From the NCBI GenBank assembly GCA_963845695.1, contig CAWJTQ010000010.1, positions 310,001-374,000 of the forward strand: a stretch of 64,000 nucleotides of DNA. The letters run 5' to 3'. A program made the position numbers and the translations under genes. This document shows, in pieces, positions 57,054 to 64,000 of the stretch. The notes beneath the pieces are model-generated. The model was not told the origin of the DNA and did not search any database. It saw nothing but the letters and a program-made list of their open reading frames with translations. Positions within the stretch are counted from its first letter, which is position 1. Each line of letters begins with the position of its first letter. The DNA comes from CAWJTV01 sp963845695 (lineage in GTDB: Bacteria > Planctomycetota > Planctomycetia > Isosphaerales > Isosphaeraceae).

Positions 57054-58238
57054 CTACAGGCTGTTGATGAATTCCAGGAGCTGCGCCTGCTCGCGCGCCG
57101 GCAGGTTCGCGAAGCGGTTGCGGGCCGCCAGGCCCTGGCCGTCGTGGTCGAGGATCGCGTCGCGGACCGTCTTGGCGCGGCCATCGTGGAGGAAGCTCGT
57201 CCGGATCCGGGCGCCCCACAGCGGGGCCGTCCGCATCTCCTGGCCCGTGGCGGGCTGTTGCGCGATCGCGTCGTTGAGGGTCCCCATGTCGTGCACCAGG
57301 AAATCAGAGAAGGGAAAGAATTTGACTTCGTCCAGCGCCGCGACGTCGTTGGGACCAGTCCGCATGGCGGGGAGATGGCAATTGGCGCAGCCGATCCCGA
57401 GGAATATTCCCTCCCCAAGCCTCGCGTTGCGCGACAAGGGACGCCGGGGCGGGGGCGCCAGGAACGTCGTGTGGTCGGCGAGCTGCATCACTGTCGCCGT
57501 GGTGTCGTTGGGATTGGTCAGAGCCGGATTCGCGGCGAGCAGAGCGACGTCGCCCCCCGGGGGGTTCTCATGAGGGAAAAACGGCGTTGTGATGCCCATC
57601 TCATTGAGGAAGGCGTTGCCGGTGAAGGTGAGGACCGTGCCGATCTGGCACTTCCATCCGAACCGGCCGACTCGCGGCTGACCGCTGAAAACATCGGTCA
57701 AGACCAGGGCCCGGCCGGCCGTCTCGGGGGTGAACTCTTGCTCGAACTGGGCGAGATCCTGGAGGAACTGGTCGGGCACGGCGTCGACCAGGCCGAGGCC
57801 GAACAGCGGGGTGGTGCGGCGGTGGGCCACGACGTTGGCCTCGGGCGGCACGACCTCGCCAACGAAGTTGACGCCGTTGAACAGGCCGATCCCCTGGGAA
57901 TGGAGCAACTGGCCGTCGAACTGGGTAAGCGAGTTGAATACGCCGTCGATCACCTGGCCGTAGCGGGTCTCCAGCGTGTCGCTGCCGCCGCCGATGGCGC
58001 CTTGGTTGTGGCATTGGGCGCAGGCCGTATTGTTGAAGACGGGCCCCAGGCCGCCCCGCGGATCAAACTCACGCTCGAAGACGGCCTTACCGGTCTGGAA
58101 GCGGGTCAGGAGGTTGGGGGTGAGCCCTTGCAGAGGTTCGCCGAAATGGGGTTGCCCGCGGCCGCCGATCGACAGCAGGGCGAGGCCGGCGATGGCCGAA
58201 CCGAGGAGGCCCGCGTGCGTCATTCGTCTGGATGTCAT
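57054..58238 (-). CDS. Di-heme oxidoreductase (DHOR/DUF1111, COG3488-type)
   Basis: 394 residues. A signal peptide (HAGLLGSAIAGLALLSIGG) and two heme sites (FNNTACAQCHNQGAIGG near residue 72, and GIGCANCHLPAMRTG near 280) fit the di-heme oxidoreductase family related to cytochrome c peroxidases. Other family blocks are GLFNGVNFVGEVVPPEANVV-like and TAPLWGARIRTSFLHDGRAK. It should act in the periplasm as an electron-transfer or peroxidase-like enzyme; the substrate is unknown. ATG 58238 or 58223 may be used. Confidence 0.87.
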   Translation of the reverse strand: MTSRRMTHAGLLGSAIAGLALLSIGGRGQPHFGEPLQGLTPNLLTRFQTGKAVFEREFDPRGGLGPVFNNTACAQCHNQGAIGGGSDTLETRYGQVIDGVFNSLTQFDGQLLHSQGIGLFNGVNFVGEVVPPEANVVAHRRTTPLFGLGLVDAVPDQFLQDLAQFEQEFTPETAGRALVLTDVFSGQPRVGRFGWKCQIGTVLTFTGNAFLNEMGITTPFFPHENPPGGDVALLAANPALTNPNDTTATVMQLADHTTFLAPPPRRPLSRNARLGEGIFLGIGCANCHLPAMRTGPNDVAALDEVKFFPFSDFLVHDMGTLNDAIAQQPATGQEMRTAPLWGARIRTSFLHDGRAKTVRDAILDHDGQGLAARNRFANLPAREQAQLLEFINSL

Positions 58239-58887
58239 GACTTTGATGCTCCGATTGGGGTTTGAGTCTCCGGCCTCTCGGGGGGAAAGCCTCGCGGCCG
58301 TCGTGCGGGCGGCCCGTCCGAGCCGAGAGGCGGAGGTCGGTATCCGATGGACGTCAGATGGCGCGGAGACGCGGCTGGTCGGCCCGTGACCGAGTCGTCG
58401 GGCACCGGTTCGCAAGGCGCTTCCCGCCCTCGACTTGATACACCAGGATGGTCGCGTCGGATGAATCCGCGTTGGAAAAAACCGGCGTGGCCAGGTTGAC
58501 GGTCAAGGGCCCGAGGTTCAGTTGGGGACCTGGACGCGCTCGGGCATACCATCGCAACGTCATCGGCGGACCGCTGAGACTGCGAAGTGACTCTCTGCGC
58601 GGTTCCCGGTCGTGTGGGGACAAGTTGGGGACGGCCCCGCTGTTGACGATTTCTTCACCCGTGATGCATCGGACCCAGGGTCGAATCCTCTCTTGGTGCG
58701 CCGGGTGAGGATCTCCATAGCCGGCCACTGGCAGCCGGCGATCTCGCGTCACCAGTGTCGAGCTTCGAAAGTCGAGGGCGGCCACTCGCATCGTGCGGGA
58801 TGTGAATCGGCCGCCGAGGTGCCTGGTGTTCCTGGACGGAAAAGAGATGCAGCGAATCCGTTGTCTCGCTGAGCGGAGAGGTGAGAC
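58239..58887. other. Non-coding stretch upstream of di-heme oxidoreductase
   Basis: About 650 bases. A minus-strand frame at 58354-58791 encodes LNLGPLTVNLATPVFSNADS, which has some protein-like character, but no start signal, family or codon pattern convinces me. The hairpin at 58785-58806 lies inside this region. Confidence 0.35.
58785..58806 (-). terminator. Hairpin downstream of 58888-59463 gene
   Basis: CTCGCATC and GATGTGA(A) pair around GTGCGG, 80-100 bases beyond the stop of the minus-strand gene. It is part of a ~45-base sequence shared with 59690-59735. No T-tract, so a Rho-independent terminator is only possible. Confidence 0.35.
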
Positions 58888-59463
58888 CTACACGCTTCGA
58901 GGCTTGTGTGAATAGCCCGGAAGGGCCGGCATCGGATCGCCCAGGGAAAACGACTTCGTCCGGTCGGTGGCTCTTCCACGCTTCCACCGAGGTTGCAGCC
59001 GCCGCATCATCAGAAAACCTATCGTCCCCATGACGAGCGACCGCACGAGACCTGCTATCGGAAAAGTCGAGTCCGGTGAGTCAGTCACGGGCTGCTCGTC
59101 GCGGACATCTGGATCGATCGCGACTGGCAAATCCGTGACCGGCAATAACTCAAGAGAGAGGGATGTCAAGTTGGAAGGCGCAGCCTGGGTAAGGCCCGGA
59201 GTTCCGATGGATTCATTCGAGCCAGCGAATCGGCCAATCTTAGGGGATTCACCACCCCCCAACGCACCCAATTCGGCGGGGTGGGCCGTGTTCAGGCGGC
59301 TCTCGACCGACAGGGCGCCAGGCGGGTCGGTGGTCACGTTCTGAGAGTCCGAGGACGAATCCCCCCGCACCGTCGACCCGAGAAGGATCACCGAACCCAG
59401 CACCGACACAAGCGCTGGGGTGAATCCGCCAGTCATGACCGGGAACAGAATCCTCTGAAACAT
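58888..59463 (-). CDS. Secreted single-anchor protein, unknown
   Basis: 191 residues. A signal peptide (GGFTPALVSVLGSVILLGST) is followed by a low-complexity Ser/Thr/Pro-rich stretch, then one hydrophobic helix (IAGLVRSLVMGTIGFLMM) with RRLQPRWKRGR after it. The helix plus basic cluster resembles a sorting tail, but no PEP or other known motif precedes it and about 35 residues follow. No family recognised. Confidence 0.55.
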   Translation of the reverse strand: MFQRILFPVMTGGFTPALVSVLGSVILLGSTVRGDSSSDSQNVTTDPPGALSVESRLNTAHPAELGALGGGESPKIGRFAGSNESIGTPGLTQAAPSNLTSLSLELLPVTDLPVAIDPDVRDEQPVTDSPDSTFPIAGLVRSLVMGTIGFLMMRRLQPRWKRGRATDRTKSFSLGDPMPALPGYSHKPRSV

Positions 59464-59697
59464 CGAAGTTCACTCCTGCTTGATTCGCCCCCGCCCACTT
59501 CGTGGTTAGCCGGATGATGCGCATTCGCGTTGGGCTGGACCGTTGTTCTGGGTCGACGGGGGCGACGTGATTCGGGAATCGCCGGAGTTCTCGCTCTGTT
59601 GCGAATGATGGAATGTGACTTGACGACTGGGTGGCCCGGCACTGCCAGCGCGAGGCACGACGATCGTGGCCAGGCCTCGAATAACGGCTGGCGGCCG

Positions 59698-59719
59698 CTC
59701 GCATCGTGCGGGATGCGAG
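59698..59719 (-). terminator. Hairpin downstream of PEP-CTERM gene
   Basis: CTCGCATC / GATGCGAG with a six-base GTGCGG loop, 54-75 bases beyond the stop of the gene at 59773. The sequence around it (GGCGGCCGCTCGCATCGTGC) is repeated at 58778-58830. It could end transcription or be a small repeat. Confidence 0.4.
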
Positions 59720-59772
59720 TCGGCTGCCGAGCGGCCCCGAGACTCGAAAAGGGCTCGGTCCTCGATGCCAGG

Positions 59773-60381
59773 TCACAAACTGGCTCGGCGCCGGAACCGC
59801 CACCAGACCAGCGAGCCGAGGGCACCGACGGTTCCGAGCATCAGTGACGATGGCTCCGGAACCGATGCGAACGCGACCTGAAACTCGGCGCCGTCCCCCT
59901 TCAGAGGCGCCGTGGAATAGACGAACGACGTCAGCTCGGGTGTCGTCGAGTAGAACGGTGAATTGCCCATGAGCTGCGAGGGCGACGTGGCGCTCGTGAA
60001 ACTGAAAGTCAGGGAATTCCCAGGTGCAAGGTTATCGGCGTTGGTGATGGGCTTACTGACCGCGCCCGTGGAATCGAACTGGATCGCGTAACCGTCGCCT
60101 GGGCTGCCGCCCGTGATTTTGTCCGTCCATCCGGTCGGGTCCGTGACGCTGATGGGTTTGGTGTTCATGAAGTCCTCGCCGGGCACCCATGCGAACCAAA
60201 AGCTCGCGATGCTGTCATTGCCCGGGCCACTGGTGTTCGTCAGGGTGATCGTATAGTTCCAGTTGGAACCGGCCAGCGTCTCGCTGATGACCGCGCTGGC
60301 ATCGATGATCCCGGCGGACGCGGATGCGGTGAGCGTAGCGAGAACCGACAGAATGATCCCCAAGGGGATGATCCTCTTCAT
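59773..60381 (-). CDS. PEP-CTERM protein with AWVPGEDF domain
   Basis: 202 residues; ATG 60381 follows AGGAGG. A signal peptide (IPLGIILSVLATLTASASAG) precedes a strand-rich domain (NWNYTITLTNTSGP, SIASFWFAWVPGEDFMNTKP, GWTDKITGGSPGDGYAIQFD) that closely resembles one in the protein at 54967-56270. The tail VPEPSSLMLGTVGALGSLVW with WWRFRRR is a textbook PEP-CTERM sorting signal: PEP motif, membrane helix, basic cluster. Exosortase would process it at the membrane, so the protein is probably released into exopolysaccharide or the envelope. Confidence 0.92.
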   Translation of the reverse strand: MKRIIPLGIILSVLATLTASASAGIIDASAVISETLAGSNWNYTITLTNTSGPGNDSIASFWFAWVPGEDFMNTKPISVTDPTGWTDKITGGSPGDGYAIQFDSTGAVSKPITNADNLAPGNSLTFSFTSATSPSQLMGNSPFYSTTPELTSFVYSTAPLKGDGAEFQVAFASVPEPSSLMLGTVGALGSLVWWRFRRRASL

Positions 60382-60449
60382 GCTGCCTCCTCTTTGTCGC
60401 ACATGTGTGGGGGACGAAAGCCACGGTTCGCCCATCCACAAAGAATTGA

Positions 60450-60479
60450 CTTATATTTTCAGTATTTACATCAGCACAA
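60450..60479 (-). promoter_or_regulatory. Candidate promoter of PEP-CTERM gene
   Basis: On the minus strand, TTGTGC and TATAAG are 18 bases apart in an AT-rich patch about 70-100 bases before the ATG at 60381. The -10 box matches five of six consensus bases; the -35 box is weak. Confidence 0.35.
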
Positions 60480-61174
60480 CTGCTTTCACGGAAAGGATGA
60501 AAGCCAGTCTCAACTCACACGTCGCCCTCGGGAGGGTCGAGCTTATCATTGGGTTGTGCTGTCACCAGTAAGAGAGCCGCGGCTTGGAGGATCGGTTACA
60601 CTCCTGAGAAATCATTCATCCAATCCCGCGATTCGCGAGATGGATGAAGCCAGTCGGTTGTCGCTACAGGAGGGAAGGCGGTATTGCCCCGCCTTGGCCT
60701 GAGACTCGCTCGCGGGTTCATCGGACACGACCGGCGCTGCACCCATCCTTTACGTGATCGGTCCGACCTGAGGTGTGCGCGCAGGGCCGGCACGCCACGA
60801 CCGCCAGCCACCCTCATGTTCGAAAGAAAACTGTAACCGACCGCCGCGTTCCGGACTCTCGACTGGTAGCTGACGAACTCGTTGCGGGCTGCAAGTTGGC
60901 GCAGGATGGGCGACACCGGCCAAGACTCGGCTGCGCCTTGATCGGCGCGGTCGGGCAATGAGATTCCCTTGCCTGGTGTTGAGAGTCCTTGGTGGTCTCC
61001 ACCACGCTGAGTGCGAGCCAGGGGCATCACGATCGCCCATGAGGAGGTGGTCCGGACGGGACTCCCCGTCGAGGCCATTGGCCAGCGGATGGAGATCGCC
61101 GAGCAGCGTGTCTTACCTCGGACCGACCCATGTCGCGTCGGGCGTTCGGCTACGCTCGGCGCTCAAGGAGAACG
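60480..61174. other. Divergent non-coding region between two PEP-CTERM genes
   Basis: About 700 bases. No gene is supported in any frame. The two flanking PEP-CTERM genes diverge from it, so it could carry shared control sites; none was recognised besides the promoter at 60450-60479. Confidence 0.4.
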
Positions 61175-62410
61175 ATGCACATGCACTCGAATCGACCTCG
61201 ACTTGCTTTGATCACCTTCACGCTTCTGCTTGCCTCGAGCACGGCCCAGGCTCAATCCGGTTATGTCGAGACCCCCCTCGTGTCCAACACGCAGGGCATG
61301 GCGCCGGTCATCGACCCGAACTTGCAGGGTGCCTGGGGGATGTCCTTCTCAACGACTAGCGCACTCTGGGTCTCTGACCAGGCTGACAGCTTCACGCCTC
61401 CAGGGTCGACGGCGGCGGGGGCCGCGTCGTTCTACAAGGTGACGGACACGCCATTCCCGAGCGCCTCCACTGTGTCCGCGGTGGGAGTCCCGAATCTGAA
61501 TGGCGCTCTCCCCAATTCCCTCCAGAACAATGGGCCGACGGGCGAGGTGAACACCCTGGCACCGGGAATCACCATGAACGCGGGGGAGTTCCTCGTCGGC
61601 TCAAAATCAGCCGCCTTCATTTTCGCCAATCTGGACGGCTCGATCTCGGGGTGGAATGGGGGAAAGTCCGCGACGATCGAGACGAGTGTGACCGGCGCAT
61701 CGTTCACCGGTCTGGCAATCGGGAACACGTCGAGCGGTGCCACCCAGTTATACGCCGCCGATCAGAACAACGTGAACAACGGCAAGGTTGACATCTTCAA
61801 CAGCTCGTGGAAACTGACGGGAACGATGACGGACCCGAATTTTAGCAAGTTCCCATCCGGCTATGCCCCGTTCAACGTGCAGAATCTCACGGTTAACGGA
61901 GTCCAGACGATCTTCGTCACGTACGCGAACCAGGCGACGGGGGGCGGCATCGTGGATGAGTTCACCACGAACGGCGTCTTCATCAAGACGCTGGTCAATG
62001 ACACGGCAGGAGTCCATCTGAACGCTCCCTGGGGGATCGCCATCGCACCCGCGGGTTGGGGCCAGTTTGGTGGCGACATCCTCGTCGGCAACAACAACGA
62101 AGACGCCAACGGGCTTACGGAGATCAATGCCTATAACCTGCAAGGGGTCTGGGAAGGCACGCTCACGCTCAACAACGGTCAGCCTTTTTCCGCCACGGAA
62201 CTCTGGGCCATCGGCTTCGGTAATGGTGCTGGCGCGGGTTCGACGAACACGCTCTTGTTCACCGCCGGGCTGGATGGCAACACGGGTGGCTTCGTCGGAG
62301 CGATCGCGTCCGTCCCGGAGCCGAGCTCGGGCATCCTGGGTCTGATCGCAGCCGCGATGATGGCCGCAGGCTGGAGATGGAAGCACCGTCGGCACGTTGC
62401 GACAGCCTGA
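61175..62410 (+). CDS. TIGR03118-family PEP-CTERM protein
   Basis: 411 residues; AAGGAG precedes ATG 61175 (or 61181). A signal peptide (LALITFTLLLASSTAQAQ) is followed by the TIGR03118 pattern: ETPLVSNTQGMAPVIDPNLQ, GAWGMSFSTTSALWVSDQAD, LDGSISGWNGG, LYAADQNNVNNGKVDIFNSS and LNAPWGIAIAPAGWGQFGGD. The repeats look like a beta-propeller. The C-terminus SVPEPSSGILGLIAAAMMAA with WRWKHRRH is a PEP-CTERM signal. Secreted; function unknown. Confidence 0.93.
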   Translation: MHMHSNRPRLALITFTLLLASSTAQAQSGYVETPLVSNTQGMAPVIDPNLQGAWGMSFSTTSALWVSDQADSFTPPGSTAAGAASFYKVTDTPFPSASTVSAVGVPNLNGALPNSLQNNGPTGEVNTLAPGITMNAGEFLVGSKSAAFIFANLDGSISGWNGGKSATIETSVTGASFTGLAIGNTSSGATQLYAADQNNVNNGKVDIFNSSWKLTGTMTDPNFSKFPSGYAPFNVQNLTVNGVQTIFVTYANQATGGGIVDEFTTNGVFIKTLVNDTAGVHLNAPWGIAIAPAGWGQFGGDILVGNNNEDANGLTEINAYNLQGVWEGTLTLNNGQPFSATELWAIGFGNGAGAGSTNTLLFTAGLDGNTGGFVGAIASVPEPSSGILGLIAAAMMAAGWRWKHRRHVATA

Positions 62411-62805
62411 TCGACAGAGGCGTTGGCGGTTGTGGGTCCCATGTTCCCATCGGACCCGAGACCCTCAGGAACCCTACAGAAAACGGGACACTCCACGGCG
62501 AACAGTACCATTGTGACCACGGTCGCAAGACCGAGGTTCGGACGGGGAACCCCCAAACTGGCACGTGAGTGCGACCCGTCGGCGGATCGGGCTGACTCAT
62601 CGAGGCCGATAGCGGTGCGTTTCCCGATCCGTCGCACCTCAGCTTGTTGCCAAGTGCTGGAGGGACGGAAGCCGTTATTGGTGTGACGGTCCGCCGATGC
62701 GTTCCCGTGACGATTCGCCGAACGGATGCTCGCCGGCTGACGGTTTTCGTTCGATCCGCACTCTGGTCGAAGACCTTCCGCCGAGCATCGACTTCGTGCG
62801 GTATG
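62411..62805. other. Non-coding stretch between convergent genes
   Basis: About 395 bases, no gene supported. It lies between the stop codons of two convergent genes. No strong hairpin was seen. Confidence 0.35.
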
Positions 62806-63531
62806 TCAGCCGGTCGTCGGGTGGATGAGTTCTTTGAGCAAGGCCGGGAACGTCGCCCAGGACCGCATGTAGGTCGCCTCCAAGGGGGCCGGGATCTATC
62901 GGGTCTCCGAGAGGAAGATCGGCGCCGACGGGAGTGGATCGCCGACTCCGACCGAATCCACGTAGGCCGTCGGAAGGTCGCCGCCGATGTACGACGCAAC
63001 GGTCAAGGCCTGGCCCGGCGGGGCCTCGAACGGCTCGTCACCGAACTCGTCCCAGATCGCCTTGTGGATCCCCTGAAGGTCGCGCGGCGTCGGCGGGAAA
63101 AGGTCCACGACGAGCAGATTCACCCCTTGGTTCAGGATATCGGCCGCCTTCTCGACGAACGTCTGGATTGCGTTCCGACTGTCCTTGTTCCCCGGTGACA
63201 GGATCTCGATGATGGCGACGCCCTTCTTACGGCCGTGCCGGATGACGACCCGGTCGGCCCTCTTGGCGTAATTGATCTTCTCGAACCTGGCAATCAACCG
63301 GGCGGTCGGCGGGGCCGTGGCGACGGCGATCCCGCCTGGGTCGTCCTTGGGCGCCCGTGTATGCAAAGTCACGACATCCGGGATCGAGCGGCCGGTAACC
63401 TGCTCCGTCATCGCCATGTACTTGGGTGGCAACAGTCCGCTGTTCAACTCGTTTGTCAGGTTCACCACCCAACCCTAGTGGAAGTGGTGAAAGTCACCCG
63501 GTTCGAGTCGGGTCCAATCGTGAATCGGCAT
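62806..63531 (-). pseudogene. DUF4058-family gene interrupted by two in-frame TAG codons
   Basis: Read in one frame from ATG 63531 (GGAGG six bases upstream) to TGA 62806, the product is a nearly standard DUF4058 protein: MPIHDWTRLEPGDFHHFH, TAG (63475-63477), GWVVNLTNELNSGLLPPKY, ... VAIIEILSPGNKDSRNAI, NLLVVDLFPPTPRDLQGIHK, ... FLSETR, TAG (62896-62898), IPAPLEATYMRSWATFPALL. Relatives have an amino acid such as Gln at the first stop and usually Tyr at the second, so both are probably nonsense changes. The middle 190 codons (63468-62896) could still be made from an internal GTG. Function of the family unknown. Confidence 0.72.
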
Positions 63532-63876
63532 GATGAACCTCCGTAATTCACAGGCATTTTGCCCGCCCCCGGGACGGCGGGGCAACTTCCTTAGTGCCTG
63601 GCTCGCTCTTCCCGCAACGTCGTCAACCGGTCACAAGCATTCGCAACATGGCCCACAACTGGCACAGGGATCTGCGTTCGGCGCGGGTCTCATGTCCCCG
63701 CCGGATTGCGTTCGGCGCGGGTCTCCGGGCACTCGAAGGGTCGCTGCCGGTCGGCCCAACCGAAGGTCTCCCGATGCCCGGACAAAGAAGGGGGACCATA
63801 CGATTGGCGACTTCGCCCGCTGAATGACGCTCTATCGTGGATGGACTGATTGTATCACTCTTCACGATCATGGGCT
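63532..63876. other. Non-coding stretch with a short direct repeat
   Basis: 345 bases, no supported gene. TGCGTTCGGCGCGGGTCTC occurs at 63673 and again at 63707. Between two minus-strand genes it should hold the DUF4058 gene's promoter. Confidence 0.35.
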
Positions 63877-64000
63877 CTACAGCTCGTCGAGGTGTCGCGG
63901 CCAATCGTCTTTCAGCAGCCGCGAGAGCGAACGGTCGGCGAGGATGCGACCTCCCGTCTGGCAGCGCGGGCAGTAATTGGTCTCGTTGTCGGCATATCGG
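63877..64000 (-). CDS. Formamidopyrimidine-DNA glycosylase-like protein, C-terminal end
   Basis: Only the last 40 codons are in the window; the start lies beyond the right edge. NYCPRCQTGGRILADRSLSR is the second half of the C-terminal zinc finger of Fpg/Nei glycosylases (two Cys of four visible, followed by GGR), and LLKDDWPRHLDEL is the tail common to a bacterial Fpg subgroup. These enzymes remove oxidised bases such as 8-oxoguanine. The catalytic N-terminal Pro cannot be checked. Confidence 0.75.
   Translation of the reverse strand, partial: RYADNETNYCPRCQTGGRILADRSLSRLLKDDWPRHLDEL

Noticed and set aside
62806..63531. Amber recoding (pyrrolysine or suppressor) in the DUF4058 gene
   Set aside because: Several other genes in the window end at TAG, and nothing suggests a recoding element after the two codons.
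1..64000. CRISPR array accompanying the cas6 remnant
   Set aside because: No regularly spaced repeats of 25-40 bases were seen near cas6 or anywhere else. The closest tandem repeat (57 bases at 47822) has no spacers.
1..64000. tRNA or rRNA genes
   Set aside because: GGTTCGA-like strings (for example near 63499, 45303 and 58680) fall inside coding sequence or lack any cloverleaf partner arms.

Overview
The window looks like chromosome from a Planctomycete, probably of the Isosphaera/Singulisphaera group. The basis is high GC; a DUF1559 protein with a type IV pilin-like leader; Planc_extracel-type N-terminal motifs (LEVLETRCLLSG, LEYLEGRALMA); PEP-CTERM tails (VPEPSS); many ECF sigma factors, one coupled to a large Ser/Thr kinase with TPRs; a WD40 propeller protein; and large c-type cytochromes. 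No rRNA, tRNA or CRISPR array was seen. The genus is inference.

Layout. 1-3.3 kb: a decayed defence region with an IS4-type transposase, BREX genes brxB and a frameshifted brxA, and a divergent cas6 remnant. 3.5-9.4 kb: malate dehydrogenase, a secreted protein, KDPG aldolase and a Ser/Thr kinase. 9.6-18.1 kb: a PIG-L deacetylase, a broken hybrid histidine kinase, a Tat-type amidohydrolase and an ECF sigma/membrane partner pair. 19.2-24.3 kb: DUF1559 protein, lipoprotein and hexaheme cytochrome. 24.4-31.0 kb: a minus-strand run of AAA ATPase, TOPRIM protein, pseudouridine synthase, Uma2 nuclease, XPB-like helicase, type II toxin-antitoxin and Bax1-like nuclease. 31.2-35.8 kb: another Uma2 protein and two tandem ABC-2 transporters. 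36.3-49.5 kb: sigma/kinase operon, surface protein with its own sigma factor, dead recombinase, WD40 protein, zeta-like kinase and a transposase stub. 49.6-56.3 kb: beta-propeller protein, ECF/zinc anti-sigma pair, an ECF-RskA fusion in an operon with a sigma-70 of primary-like architecture, a decayed ECF twin, and a proline/threonine-repeat surface protein. 57-64 kb: di-heme oxidoreductase, two PEP-CTERM proteins, an amber-interrupted DUF4058 gene and the 3' end of a DNA glycosylase.

How the genes fit together. Three themes recur: envelope signalling (several sigma factors, most next to kinases, anti-sigma proteins or surface proteins), surface proteins sorted by different signals, and DNA defence or repair modules. 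The most unusual candidates are the Uma2-XPB-TA-Bax1 operon, the AAA/DUF3226 pair, the sigma/anti-sigma fusion, and a domain shared by two surface proteins with different sorting signals.

Caution. About fifteen otherwise convincing genes carry one or more single-base frameshifts, often at C or G runs. Either the assembly contains indel errors or decay is widespread. Such genes are given here as one feature spanning the break, typed CDS when the family is clear and little is missing.
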